Source of the DNA: Paracoccus sphaerophysae | GTDB lineage: Bacteria > Pseudomonadota > Alphaproteobacteria > Rhodobacterales > Rhodobacteraceae | Length of the DNA: 50,293 nucleotides | Direction: 5' to 3' | Assembly: GCF_000763805.1 (NCBI RefSeq) | Contig: NZ_JRKS01000021.1 | Span: 1 to 50,293, forward strand | In this document: positions 1 through 8,426 of the stretch, in pieces | Layout of the letters: every line of letters starts with the position of its first letter | Position numbering within the stretch: the stretch's first letter is position 1 | Program-made: the position numbers and the translations under genes | The notes under the pieces: model-generated | Databases searched by the model: none | Seen by the model: only the letters and a program-made list of their open reading frames with translations | What the model was told of the DNA's origin: nothing

Positions 1-2040
1 CCCCCCGAGGCGCCGCTGGCGATGCCGGCGCAGGATTTCCGCGCCACGCCGCCGCCCGGTCCCGCCCCACAGCCCCCTGCCCGCGAGGTCGTCTGGGCGC
101 GGCTCATCACCTTTGGCGGCACGGCGCTGATCGTGCTGGTGGGCTTCTGGCAGATGATGCTGGTCTTCGGCGACCGCCCGCAATTGCTGCAGTGGCTGCT
201 GCTGCCGTTCTTCACGCTCACCTTCGGCTGGGTCGGCTTCAGCTTCTGTTCCATGCTGGCCGGTCTGGTCGCCCGAGCCCCGCAGACCCCGGCCGATCCC
301 GGCACGGCGCGGGTCGCGGTGGTGATGCCGGTCTATCACGAAGACCCGGCCGACAGCCTTGGCCTGCTGGCCGCGCTGGCCGATGAGCTGGACCAGGCCG
401 GGATGGCGCGCCGGGCCGAGATCTTCGTCCTGTCCGACAGCCGCGATCCCGACTATTTCGCCGCCGAGACGCTGGCCGTCGCCGCCCTGCGCGAGACCTG
501 CCCGCTGCCGGTCTGGTATCGACGCCGCACCGACAACACCGGCCGCAAGGCCGGCAACATCGCCGAGTTCGTGCGCCGCTGGGGCGGGCGCTATGACCAG
601 ATGGTGGTGCTGGACGCAGACAGCGTGGTCAGCGGCGACGCGATCCGGCAGATGAGCGCGCGGATGGCCGCCGATCCGGCGCTGGCGCTGATCCAGACGA
701 TCCCGATGCTGGTCGGCGGGCAGACGCTGTTCTCGCGGGTGATCCAGTTCGCCGGCCGGGTCTATGGCCCCCCCATCGCGCGCGGCGTCGCCGCGTGGTC
801 GGGCGACGACGGCAATTTCTGGGGCCACAACGCGATGATCCGCGTCGCGGCTTTCGCCGCCTGCTGCGGCCTGCCCGAATTGCCGGGCAAGCCCCCCTTC
901 GGCGGCACCATCCTGTCGCATGACTTCGTCGAGGCCGCGCTGCTGCGCCGCGCCGGCTGGAAGGTGCGGCTGGACTGGGACCTGCGCGCCAGCTACGAGG
1001 GCAGCCCGCCGACGCTGCTGGACATGGCCGTGCGCGAGCGCCGCTGGGCGCAGGGCAACCTGCAGCACCTGCGGCTGATCGGGGCGCGCGGCTTCAGCTG
1101 GGTCAGCCGGTTGCATTTCACCATCGGCGTGCTGGGTTTTCTGATGAGCCCGATCTGGCTGTCGATGATCCTTGTCGGCCTTGCGCTGACCGCCAAGGTG
1201 ATCCTGTCGCGGCCGGAATATTTCCCGCAGACCTATCAGTTGTTCCCCGACTGGCCGACCTTCGATTCCGTCCGCATGACGTGGCTGTTCGCCGCCGCGA
1301 TGGCGCTGCTGCTGGTGCCCAAGTTCGTCGCCGTCGGCCGCGCCTGGCGGCGGCCGCTGGCCGAGAATGTGGGCGGGCGGTCGCGCATCCTCGCCTCGGC
1401 GCTGTTTGAGATCGTGATGTCGGCGCTGATCGCCCCGGTGCAGATGCTGATCCAGACCCGCCAGATCGCCGAGATCCTGCAGGGGCGCAACTCTGGCTGG
1501 GAAAGCCAGGTCCGCAAGGGCTCGATGCCGCCGTGGGGGCTGGTGCTGCGGCGGCACGGGATCCATGTCGCGTCGGGGCTGGCGATCCTGCTGGTGGTCG
1601 CGTTCCTCGCGCCCGGTCAGCTGATCTGGCTGTCGCCGATCCTCGCCGGGCTGATCCTGTCGCCCGCGATCTCGCGGTGGAGCGCCTCGCCCGTCTTCGG
1701 CCGCTGGGCGCGCATGGCCGGGCTGCTGGTCACCCCCGAGGAACGCCAGCCGCCCGAGGTCCTGTCGGCGGCGCTGGCCCAGACCCGCCGGCTGCGGCTG
1801 GACGAGGATGCCGCCACGCTGCTGGGCCGCGACCCGGCGGCGCTGTCCCGCCACGTGGCGCTGCTGGCCCCGCTGCCCGAGCGCCCGGCCGCGCGGCGCC
1901 TGCCTGCCATCGCGGCCGAGGCCAAGATCGCGGCGGCATCCTCGCAAGCCGAGGCGCTGTCGTTCCTAGACCGCGCCGAGCGCGCCGCGCTGCTGTCCGA
2001 CCCCAGGCTGCTGGAACGCTGGGCCGCGCTGCCGCGATGA
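1..2040 (+). CDS. opgH: Glucans biosynthesis glucosyltransferase OpgH (MdoH), left edge partial
   Basis: This inner-membrane GT2-type glucosyltransferase polymerises UDP-glucose into the beta-glucan backbone of osmoregulated periplasmic glucans. The reading frame is open to base 1; the first ATG in the window is at 22 and would give 672 residues, but the true start may lie upstream. Visible motifs (numbered from that ATG) include a hydrophobic segment near residues 30-50, another near 60-80, the DADSV nucleotide-sugar motif near 198, GHNAMIRV near 270, LSHDFVEAAL near 300 and RERRWAQGNLQH near 340, the last being the QxxRW-like acceptor motif. Several C-terminal membrane segments follow. It is shorter at the N-terminus than the E. 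coli protein, as I expect for Rhodobacterales. Its stop overlaps the opgC start by four bases (ATGA), so the two are translationally coupled. The family assignment is firm; only the start is uncertain. Confidence 0.93.
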   Translation, partial: PPEAPLAMPAQDFRATPPPGPAPQPPAREVVWARLITFGGTALIVLVGFWQMMLVFGDRPQLLQWLLLPFFTLTFGWVGFSFCSMLAGLVARAPQTPADPGTARVAVVMPVYHEDPADSLGLLAALADELDQAGMARRAEIFVLSDSRDPDYFAAETLAVAALRETCPLPVWYRRRTDNTGRKAGNIAEFVRRWGGRYDQMVVLDADSVVSGDAIRQMSARMAADPALALIQTIPMLVGGQTLFSRVIQFAGRVYGPPIARGVAAWSGDDGNFWGHNAMIRVAAFAACCGLPELPGKPPFGGTILSHDFVEAALLRRAGWKVRLDWDLRASYEGSPPTLLDMAVRERRWAQGNLQHLRLIGARGFSWVSRLHFTIGVLGFLMSPIWLSMILVGLALTAKVILSRPEYFPQTYQLFPDWPTFDSVRMTWLFAAAMALLLVPKFVAVGRAWRRPLAENVGGRSRILASALFEIVMSALIAPVQMLIQTRQIAEILQGRNSGWESQVRKGSMPPWGLVLRRHGIHVASGLAILLVVAFLAPGQLIWLSPILAGLILSPAISRWSASPVFGRWARMAGLLVTPEERQPPEVLSAALAQTRRLRLDEDAATLLGRDPAALSRHVALLAPLPERPAARRLPAIAAEAKIAAASSQAEALSFLDRAERAALLSDPRLLERWAALPR

Positions 2041-3146
2041 GCCGGAACGCGACGCTGGACATGCTGCGCGGCTACGCGCTGGTCAGCATCATGCTGAACC
2101 ACATGCCGCTGGGCTTTCTGCGGCAGTTCACCCTGGTCAACTTTGCCATCTTCGACGCGGCCGAGCTGTTCGTGCTGCTGTCGGGTTTCCTCGTCGGGTT
2201 GGTCTGGATCAAGGTCGAGGCGCACGAGGGGCTGCGCGCCGCCCAGTGGCGGTTCCTGCGGCGGGCCGGGCAGGTCTGGCTGGCGCTGGTGATCGGCGGG
2301 GTGCTGCTGGCGCTGCTGTCGCGCGGGCTGTTCGCGCTGGGGCTGGACCACACCGCGATCTGGTCGGAATACGCCCGCTGGATCGAAAAGTACCCCCTGC
2401 CCTATATCGGCACGCTGGCGCTGATGTGGATGCAGCCGAACCTGCTGGACGTGCTGGCGCTGTATGTCATCCTGCTGGCCTCGGCGCCGGTGCTGGTGCC
2501 GCTGCTGCTGCGCTGGCCGGTGGCCTTTGCCGCGGGATCGGTGGCGCTGTGGCTGGTGTCGGTGCCGCTGAACGCGATGCTGCCGAACCAGCGGGTCGAA
2601 GGCGGGCTGCTGTTCAACCCGTTCGGCTGGCAGCTGCTGTTCTTCACCGGGGTGGCGATGGGCGCGTTCCGGCACCGCTTCATGCCGGTGCTGCGGCGGC
2701 ATCGGGGTTTGCTGACGGTGCTGGCACTGGCGGTCACGCTGTACAGCCTGGGGATGGCGACGCTGTGGCGCCTGGGCCCCGAGGGCAAGCGGCTGGCCGA
2801 CATCATGTGGCATGCCGTGGGCGTCGTCGACAAATGGCCGCTGGACGGGATGCGCTATGCCGCCATCGTCGCTGCGAGCTGGCTTGTCGCGGTCCCCTTC
2901 GCCCGGCCGCTGGGGCTGTTCTCGGCCAGCGCGTTGGGCCGCGGGCTGGCGACGATCGGGCGCGGCGGGCTGTTTTCCTTCGTCTGCTGCGTGCTGCTGT
3001 CCGTGCTGGGCGACGCGATGGACGTGAACCCGCCGGGCGCGGGCGTGGCCCGCCGGCTGGGCGTCGACATCTGGGTGATCGCGGCCCTGTGGGTCCTGTC
3101 CGAGGCCTGGATGCGCCGGCCGAAACCCGCCGATGGCCGGCGTTAG
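2037..3146 (+). CDS. opgC: OpgC-family acyltransferase, periplasmic glucan modification
   Basis: A 369-residue polytopic membrane protein. The N-terminus (RNATLDMLRGYALVSIMLNH) is the start of the OpgC/acyltransferase-3-like fold, with an invariant Arg-Gly pair and a following membrane segment; about ten hydrophobic segments can be traced. OpgC transfers succinyl groups to periplasmic glucans in related alphaproteobacteria. The start codon is the ATG of the ATGA overlap with opgH, which fixes both the start and the operon. Other acyl groups cannot be excluded from sequence. No terminator is obvious after the stop. Confidence 0.88.
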   Translation: MSRNATLDMLRGYALVSIMLNHMPLGFLRQFTLVNFAIFDAAELFVLLSGFLVGLVWIKVEAHEGLRAAQWRFLRRAGQVWLALVIGGVLLALLSRGLFALGLDHTAIWSEYARWIEKYPLPYIGTLALMWMQPNLLDVLALYVILLASAPVLVPLLLRWPVAFAAGSVALWLVSVPLNAMLPNQRVEGGLLFNPFGWQLLFFTGVAMGAFRHRFMPVLRRHRGLLTVLALAVTLYSLGMATLWRLGPEGKRLADIMWHAVGVVDKWPLDGMRYAAIVAASWLVAVPFARPLGLFSASALGRGLATIGRGGLFSFVCCVLLSVLGDAMDVNPPGAGVARRLGVDIWVIAALWVLSEAWMRRPKPADGRR

Positions 3147-3186
3147 CCTATTGTCCGATATAGACAAAATCATTGGCGAGACGGGT

Positions 3187-3216
3187 TTGACCGAAGCGTC
3201 TTTAGCCTGTCAAAAT
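3187..3216 (+). promoter_or_regulatory. Candidate sigma-70 promoter of the small lipoprotein gene
   Basis: TTGACC at 3187-3192 and CAAAAT at 3211-3216 are separated by 18 bases in the AT-richer gap before the ATG at 3251. A short dyad, TTGTC-N7-GACAA at 3151-3167, lies just upstream and could be an operator. This is a pattern match only. Confidence 0.35.
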
Positions 3217-3250
3217 CAGACTTTTAACCAGTGCAAGAAAGCGATTTGCG

Positions 3251-3714
3251 ATGCTGAAGTTCGTATTATTGACCGCCGCAGCCGCGGCTGTGGCCGGCTG
3301 TTCCATCAACCCCAAGGATTACGAGACGACCCCGGTCGTCGTGCAATCCGCAGCCGGTCCGGTGACCTGACAGCTTACACCCATGACCAGGTGACCTGGG
3401 GCCGCGCGGTCAGCCGTCCGGGCAACATGTCGGTCGAGACCGCCGACAATCTGTGCCGTCAGGAAGGCTGTCGCGTAATGCGCGGCGAATCGGCCGCCCC
3501 CGCCGCGGTTGCGGCGCCGGCCGAGGCGGACGTCGTGGTGGTGGACGCCGGGCTGCAAGCCCCACACGGCCCCTTTCAGGGCCCTCGAAACGCTCGACAT
3601 GCCTCGGATCAGGACGTCCGGGGCATCGTCACATGCGGCTCCGCGCCGCCCAGCCACGCCTCGAAGCGCGCCATGGCCGGGCCGGGCTCGCGCGCCGGGC
3701 GGATCAGCGCATAG
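3251..3714 (+). pseudogene. Small lipoprotein gene, frameshifted
   Basis: The ATG at 3251 opens a 39-residue frame with a signal peptide and lipobox (AAVAGC, Cys17) that stops at TGA 3368-3370. A second frame takes over at once with plausible protein (YTHDQVTWGRAVSRP, then DNLCRQEGCRVMRGE) and remains open to 3714. One base missing between about 3345 and 3372 would join them. I recognise no named family; the protein looks like a small periplasmic lipoprotein of about 110-120 residues. The downstream frame also lacks a convincing stop before it enters the convergent LysR gene, which suggests a second lesion. A weak GGCCC/GGGCC hairpin at 3568-3583 marks the likely original 3' end. A sequencing error is the alternative explanation. 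Confidence 0.55.
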
Positions 3715-4520
3715 GGCGCAGGGCCGGGGATCGCGGTGTCGCCGATGCGCCGCAGGCTGCCATCGGCCAGCGCGTCGGCCACGAAGATGTCGGGCAGGAT
3801 CGCCAACCCCATCCCCGCCCGCGCGGCGGCGAGGATCATCCCGAACTGCGCGAAACGCGGGCCGCGGCGGCCGTCGGTCTCGGCCGGCGCGCCGGCGGCG
3901 GCCAGCCAGTCGGCCCAGAGCTGCGGGCGGGTGGATTGCTGGATCAGCGGGAATTCGGACAGTCCCGCCGGATCGACCCGGCCGGTCCCGATCAGCGCCG
4001 GGGCCGCGACGACGATCAGCCGTTCCTCGGCCAACGGCGTCACTACCATGCCCGGCCGCGCCAGATCGGCACGCTGGATCGCCGCGTCGAAGGGGCTGTC
4101 GTCGAAATCGACCGGCCCCAGCTCGGCCGTCAGGTCGATCGAGACGTCAGGCGCCTCGGCCGCAAAGCGGGCCAGCCGGGGGATCAGCCACGCCGCCGCA
4201 AATGTCGGCAGCACCGCCAGCCGCAGCACCGCGCCGCTGCCCCCGAAAGCCATCACCATCCGGGCCGAGGCGTCGATCTGCGCCAGGATCGCCTGCGCGT
4301 CGCGGACCAGCGCCCGGCCGGCATCCGACAGGATCAGCCGCTGCCGCCGCCGGTCGAACAGCGCCACGCCCAGCCGATCCTCGAGCCCGCGGATCGAGCG
4401 GCTGACCGCGCTGGGGGTCAGCCCCAGCGCCTCGGCCGCCTGCGCGGCGGTGCCCAGACGGGCGCAGGCGACCAGCGCCGACAACTCGGCGACGCTGGGG
4501 GTGTGGCGGCTGCGGATCAT
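3609..4520 (-). CDS. LysR-family transcriptional regulator, probable GcdR-like
   Basis: 303 residues with the standard LysR layout: an N-terminal winged helix-turn-helix (residues about 8-65, including [20 protein letters not shown]) and a C-terminal periplasmic-binding-like effector domain from about residue 90. It is divergent from gcdH with 125 bases between them, the arrangement in which LysR proteins usually control their neighbour. In Pseudomonas a LysR protein called GcdR activates glutaryl-CoA dehydrogenase and a CoA-transferase, and the same three-gene set occurs here. The role in glutarate degradation is therefore inferred from context, not from a diagnostic residue. Confidence 0.9.
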   Translation of the reverse strand: MIRSRHTPSVAELSALVACARLGTAAQAAEALGLTPSAVSRSIRGLEDRLGVALFDRRRQRLILSDAGRALVRDAQAILAQIDASARMVMAFGGSGAVLRLAVLPTFAAAWLIPRLARFAAEAPDVSIDLTAELGPVDFDDSPFDAAIQRADLARPGMVVTPLAEERLIVVAAPALIGTGRVDPAGLSEFPLIQQSTRPQLWADWLAAAGAPAETDGRRGPRFAQFGMILAAARAGMGLAILPDIFVADALADGSLRRIGDTAIPGPAPYALIRPAREPGPAMARFEAWLGGAEPHVTMPRTS

Positions 4521-4563
4521 GCGGAAAACTCAACAACCCGGGATCAGAAGTCGCTTTTTGCAC

Positions 4564-4573
4564 GGGCCGGCCC
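4564..4573. promoter_or_regulatory. Palindrome in the lysR-gcdH divergent region
   Basis: GGGCCGGCCC is a perfect 10-base palindrome roughly central in the 125-base divergent promoter region. It could be part of a regulator site, but GC-rich palindromes are common here by chance and I see no clear T-N11-A LysR box. Confidence 0.22.
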
Positions 4574-4645
4574 GCGGTAGAAGGCGGAAATGTCGCAAGC
4601 GGGCCCGCCCGCGCAACGGACCTGCCCACGCAAAGGAGTAGCACG

Positions 4646-5854
4646 ATGGCGCTGAAGCCCAAGGACGCCCCGGACCTGAACCGTTTCGACTGGGAAGACC
4701 CCTTCCGCCTGAACGACCAGCTGTCCGAGGACGAACGGATGATGCGCGACAGCGCCCGCGCCTATGCGCAGGAAAAGCTGGCCCCCCGCGTCATCGCCGC
4801 CTATCGCGAGGAAAAGACCGACCCCGCGATCTTCCGCGAAATGGGCGAGATGGGCCTGCTGGGCGTCACCGTGCCCGAGGAATACGGCGGGCTGGGCGCC
4901 TCGTATGTCAGCTACGGGCTGATCGCGCGCGAGGTCGAGCGGGTCGATTCGGGCTATCGCTCGATGATGTCGGTGCAATCGTCGCTGGTCATGTATCCGA
5001 TCTATGCCTACGGCTCCGAGGAGCAGCGGATGAAATACCTGCCGAAGCTCGCCTCGGGCGAGTTCATCGGCTGTTTCGGCCTGACCGAACCCGACGCGGG
5101 GTCCGACCCCGGCGGGATGAAGACCACCGCGAAAAAGACCGCGAACGGCTATGTGCTGAACGGCTCGAAGATGTGGATCTCGAACTCGCCGATCGCCGAC
5201 GTGTTCGTGGTCTGGGCCAAGTCGGACGCGCATGGCGGCAAGATCCGCGGCTTTGTGCTGGACAAGGGCACCAAGGGGCTGTCGGCGCCCAAGATAGAGG
5301 GCAAGCTGTCCCTGCGCGCCTCGATCACCGGCGAGATCGTGATGCAGGATGTCGAGGTCGGAGAGGACGCGCTGCTGCCGAATGTCGAGGGGCTGAAAGG
5401 GCCGTTCGGCTGTCTGAACCGCGCCCGCTATGGCATCAGCTGGGGCGTGCTGGGCGCGGCCGAGTTCTGTTTCCACGCCGCGCGGCAGTATGGGCTGGAC
5501 CGCCACCAGTTCCGCCGTCCGCTGGCCCAGACGCAGATCTATCAGCTCAAGCTGGCCAACATGATGACCGAGATCACGCTGGGTCTGCAGGCGTCGCTGC
5601 AGGTCGGGCGGCTGATGGATGCCGCGCAGGCGGCGCCCGAGATGATCTCGCTGGTCAAGCGCAACAACTGCGGCAAGGCGCTGGACATCGCCCGCGTCGC
5701 CCGCGACATGCATGGCGGCAACGGCATTTCCGAGGAATTCCAGGTCATGCGCCACGCCGCCAACCTGGAAACGGTGAACACCTACGAGGGCACCCACGAC
5801 GTCCATGCGCTGATCCTCGGCCGGGCGATCACCGGGCTGCAGGCCTTCGCGTGA
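4646..5854 (+). CDS. gcdH: Glutaryl-CoA dehydrogenase
   Basis: 402 residues, the usual length. This FAD enzyme oxidises and decarboxylates glutaryl-CoA to crotonyl-CoA in lysine, tryptophan and glutarate breakdown. Acyl-CoA dehydrogenase signatures are present: [16 protein letters not shown] (FAD and substrate binding), [12 protein letters not shown], and near the end [17 protein letters not shown], in which Glu381 is the catalytic base in the position typical of GcdH. The start is an ATG preceded by AAAGGAG. It overlaps the following CoA-transferase by four bases (GTGA). Confidence 0.95.
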   Translation: MALKPKDAPDLNRFDWEDPFRLNDQLSEDERMMRDSARAYAQEKLAPRVIAAYREEKTDPAIFREMGEMGLLGVTVPEEYGGLGASYVSYGLIAREVERVDSGYRSMMSVQSSLVMYPIYAYGSEEQRMKYLPKLASGEFIGCFGLTEPDAGSDPGGMKTTAKKTANGYVLNGSKMWISNSPIADVFVVWAKSDAHGGKIRGFVLDKGTKGLSAPKIEGKLSLRASITGEIVMQDVEVGEDALLPNVEGLKGPFGCLNRARYGISWGVLGAAEFCFHAARQYGLDRHQFRRPLAQTQIYQLKLANMMTEITLGLQASLQVGRLMDAAQAAPEMISLVKRNNCGKALDIARVARDMHGGNGISEEFQVMRHAANLETVNTYEGTHDVHALILGRAITGLQAFA

Positions 5855-7017
5855 GCGACGGGCGCGTCGGGGGGGCGCCGCTGAAGGGGCTGCGCGTCGT
5901 CGAACTGGCGCGCATCCTCGCCGGCCCGTGGATCGGCCAGACGCTGGCCGATCTGGGCGCCGAGGTGATCAAGGTCGAGGCACCCGAGGGCGACGACACC
6001 CGCCGCTGGGGGCCGCCCTTCCTGGACCGCCCGCTGCCGGATGGCGGGACGGAACGGGTGGCGGCGTATTTCCACGCCGCCAACCGCGGCAAGACCTCGA
6101 TCACCTGCGACTTCGGCGATCCGGACGACCTGACGCGGCTGAAAGAGCTGATCGCCACGGCCGACGTGGTGGTGGAAAACTTCAAGGTCGGCGGGCTGCG
6201 CAAGTTCGGGCTGGATTACGAGACGCTGGCCGCCGCGAACCCGCGGCTGATCTATGCCTCGGTCACCGGCTTTGGCCAGGACGGGCCGCGGGCGACGCAG
6301 CCGGGCTATGATTTCCTGATCCAGGGCATGTGCGGGATCATGGACCTGACCGGCGAGCCGGGGGCTGAGCCGCAGAAGGTCGGCGTGGCGTGGATAGACA
6401 TCTTCACCGGGCTTTACGGCGTGATCGGCATCCAGGCGGCGCTGGCCGAACGCGAACGCTCGGGGCTAGGCCAGCGGGTCGACCTGTCGCTGCTGGACGT
6501 GGGAGTCGCGGTGCTGGCCAACCAGGCGATGAACTATCTGGTCGGCGGCACGGTGCCGTCGCGGCTGGGGAACGCGCATCCGAACATCGTGCCCTATCAG
6601 GTGTTTCCGGCGTCGGACGGGCACGTGATCGTCGCCTGCGGCAATGACCGGCAGTTCGCCGGGCTGTGCCGGGCGCTGGCGCTGGGGCCGCTGGCCACGG
6701 ACCCCGCCTATGCGACCAACCCGGCCCGGGTGACCAACCGCGCGGTGCTGTGCCCGCTGATCGCCGTGGCGACCTCGGCCCGCAGCCGCGCCGACATCAT
6801 CGCCGCGCTGGAACGCGAGGGCGTGCCGGTCGGGCCGATCAACAGCGTCGCCGATGCGCTGGCCGAGCCGCAGGTCATCGCCCGCGGCCTGCAGATCGCG
6901 CCCGAGGGCATTCCCGGCCTGCGCACCCCGATCGCGTTCTCGCGCAGCGCGCTGATCTTGGACCGCGCCGCGCCGATGCTGGGTCAGGGCCTGTCGGAAA
7001 ACCCGAAGGCGACGTAG
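5851..7017 (+). CDS. CaiB/BaiF class III CoA-transferase, probable glutarate CoA-transferase
   Basis: 388 residues from the GTG at 5851, which overlaps the gcdH stop. The N-terminus [20 protein letters not shown] and the [13 protein letters not shown] segment are the class III CoA-transferase signature; the catalytic Asp is expected in the [12 protein letters not shown] region. Coupling to gcdH argues that it moves CoA from succinyl-CoA to glutarate (as GcoT/SugCT do), feeding GcdH. The 3' end overlaps the convergent sulfotransferase gene by 34 bases. Family certain; substrate inferred from context. Confidence 0.9.
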   Translation: MSDGRVGGAPLKGLRVVELARILAGPWIGQTLADLGAEVIKVEAPEGDDTRRWGPPFLDRPLPDGGTERVAAYFHAANRGKTSITCDFGDPDDLTRLKELIATADVVVENFKVGGLRKFGLDYETLAAANPRLIYASVTGFGQDGPRATQPGYDFLIQGMCGIMDLTGEPGAEPQKVGVAWIDIFTGLYGVIGIQAALAERERSGLGQRVDLSLLDVGVAVLANQAMNYLVGGTVPSRLGNAHPNIVPYQVFPASDGHVIVACGNDRQFAGLCRALALGPLATDPAYATNPARVTNRAVLCPLIAVATSARSRADIIAALEREGVPVGPINSVADALAEPQVIARGLQIAPEGIPGLRTPIAFSRSALILDRAAPMLGQGLSENPKAT

Positions 7018-8372
7018 TCGCGCAGATACGCGGCCTTGGCGGCGCGGCGCAGGTCGCCGTCGTCGAGGACCTCTGGCAGGCCGCCCGGTTCCGGCCCGTC
7101 CCGGTCGATGCCGGCGCTGCGGGCCAGAAAGCCCAGCTCGTCCGGCATCTGCGCCTCGCGCACCACCATGTCGGGGGCGGCAAAGCGGGCAAAGCCCGCC
7201 ACCACTTCGGCCTGGGTGGCCCAGCCGGGATGGGTCGGGATCCCGGTCTGGCCGTTCAGGTTGCGGCGCAGGAAATCGAGCCACGCGAGGAACAGCGGCT
7301 GCGCGGCCGCGTCGTCCAGCGCCCCCAGCTGCGCCTCGTCGGGCAAGGGCACGCGGTGAACGCGGCGCAGCGTGTCGCGCAGGTCGGCATTCCCGCCGGT
7401 CAGCATGCTGCGGAAGGCGTCCCAGGCGCGCGGCAGCGGATGGCGCACGACGGTCAGGCTGCGGTGGCCGGGATGGGCGCGCTTCCACTGGCGCAGCGCG
7501 TTCTGGGTGAGGCCGCTGTCCACCGCGCCCAGGTCGCGCAGCCAGCGCGTGACGCGGCCGGTCGGCCCGCCCTTGACCGGCATGAACAGCAGCCCCTGCC
7601 CCGCGTCGCAGGTCAGCCAGGACGGCACGGCCGGGCCGCGATGCGGCTCGAACCCCGGGATGCGGTGCAGCTGGAACGGGTCGGTGGCGACGATCTCGGC
7701 CTGCATCGCCTCGAAGTTGTTGACCTTGTCGGCCATCTCGCGCGGGTTCTGCGGGACCTGGTCGCTGGCCGGGTCGACATGGGCGATGTCGGTGCGGCCC
7801 AGCCAGTGGACCAGCCCGGTCATCACGCCGGCGTCGCGCAGATCGTCGTAGTTCAGCCAGAACGCGGTCTGCCCGCGGACCTGCAGCGCGTGGTGGATGC
7901 GTTCCAGGAAGGACTGGTTGGCGGCCAGGTTCTCGCGGAACGCGATGGGGTCGAAGTCGACGCGGGCGGCGATCGGGGTTTCGGTCTCGTTCAGCTTCCA
8001 CTGGTCGGTCGCATAGGCGAGTTGCGTCGACACCCAGCTGTCGGCGGGGTTGCGGGTCAGCACGATCTTGGCGCAGGTCGGGTCGTCCATCAGCGGATCG
8101 AACAGCCGCGGGTCGTGGTCGTGGAAATAGCGGAAGCCGCGAATCTTGCGGGCGCCGCGCGACTGCACGATCCGCTGCCACAGCGCCAGCGGGTCGGCGT
8201 CGCGGTCGGCCAGCGTCATGCCGTACATCTCCTCGTGGCCCGGCCAGCCGAGGATATAGGGGTTGAACGCCTCGCCCAGGCAGGCCAGTCCGTTGGCGTT
8301 CAGCGTCGCCTCGAGCAGGTTCGAGCCGGTCCGCATGCCGGCAAAGATCACGAAGCTGCTGAAATCGGTCAT
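6984..8372 (-). CDS. Sulfotransferase family protein with two apparent sulfotransferase modules
   Basis: 462 residues, about twice the length of a single-domain bacterial sulfotransferase. The N-terminal half has a PAPS 5'-phosphosulfate loop (AGMRTGSN, residues 11-18) and a 3'-phosphate motif (LTRNPADSW, about 105-113), as in Stf0-like enzymes. A second set appears later: a degenerate loop-like VKGGPTGR (266-273) and a clear RHPLPRAWDAF (310-320), which resembles the 3'-phosphate motif of the Sulfotransfer_2 family. So the gene may be a fusion of two modules, the second possibly inactive. It is last in the minus-strand glycan block, after the GT14 gene. Expected substrate is a surface glycan; this is inferred. 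Confidence 0.85.
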   Translation of the reverse strand: MTDFSSFVIFAGMRTGSNLLEATLNANGLACLGEAFNPYILGWPGHEEMYGMTLADRDADPLALWQRIVQSRGARKIRGFRYFHDHDPRLFDPLMDDPTCAKIVLTRNPADSWVSTQLAYATDQWKLNETETPIAARVDFDPIAFRENLAANQSFLERIHHALQVRGQTAFWLNYDDLRDAGVMTGLVHWLGRTDIAHVDPASDQVPQNPREMADKVNNFEAMQAEIVATDPFQLHRIPGFEPHRGPAVPSWLTCDAGQGLLFMPVKGGPTGRVTRWLRDLGAVDSGLTQNALRQWKRAHPGHRSLTVVRHPLPRAWDAFRSMLTGGNADLRDTLRRVHRVPLPDEAQLGALDDAAAQPLFLAWLDFLRRNLNGQTGIPTHPGWATQAEVVAGFARFAAPDMVVREAQMPDELGFLARSAGIDRDGPEPGGLPEVLDDGDLRRAAKAAYLRDYVAFGFSDRP

Positions 8373-8426
8373 CGGGCTGTCTCTCGCGGGTTGGTCAGCC
8401 CCCTGTCGACTGCCACGGCGCCAAGG

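Noticed and set aside
3453..4580. Open frames opposite the LysR gene
   Set aside because: Antisense to a complete LysR regulator, with Arg/Ala/Pro-rich composition.
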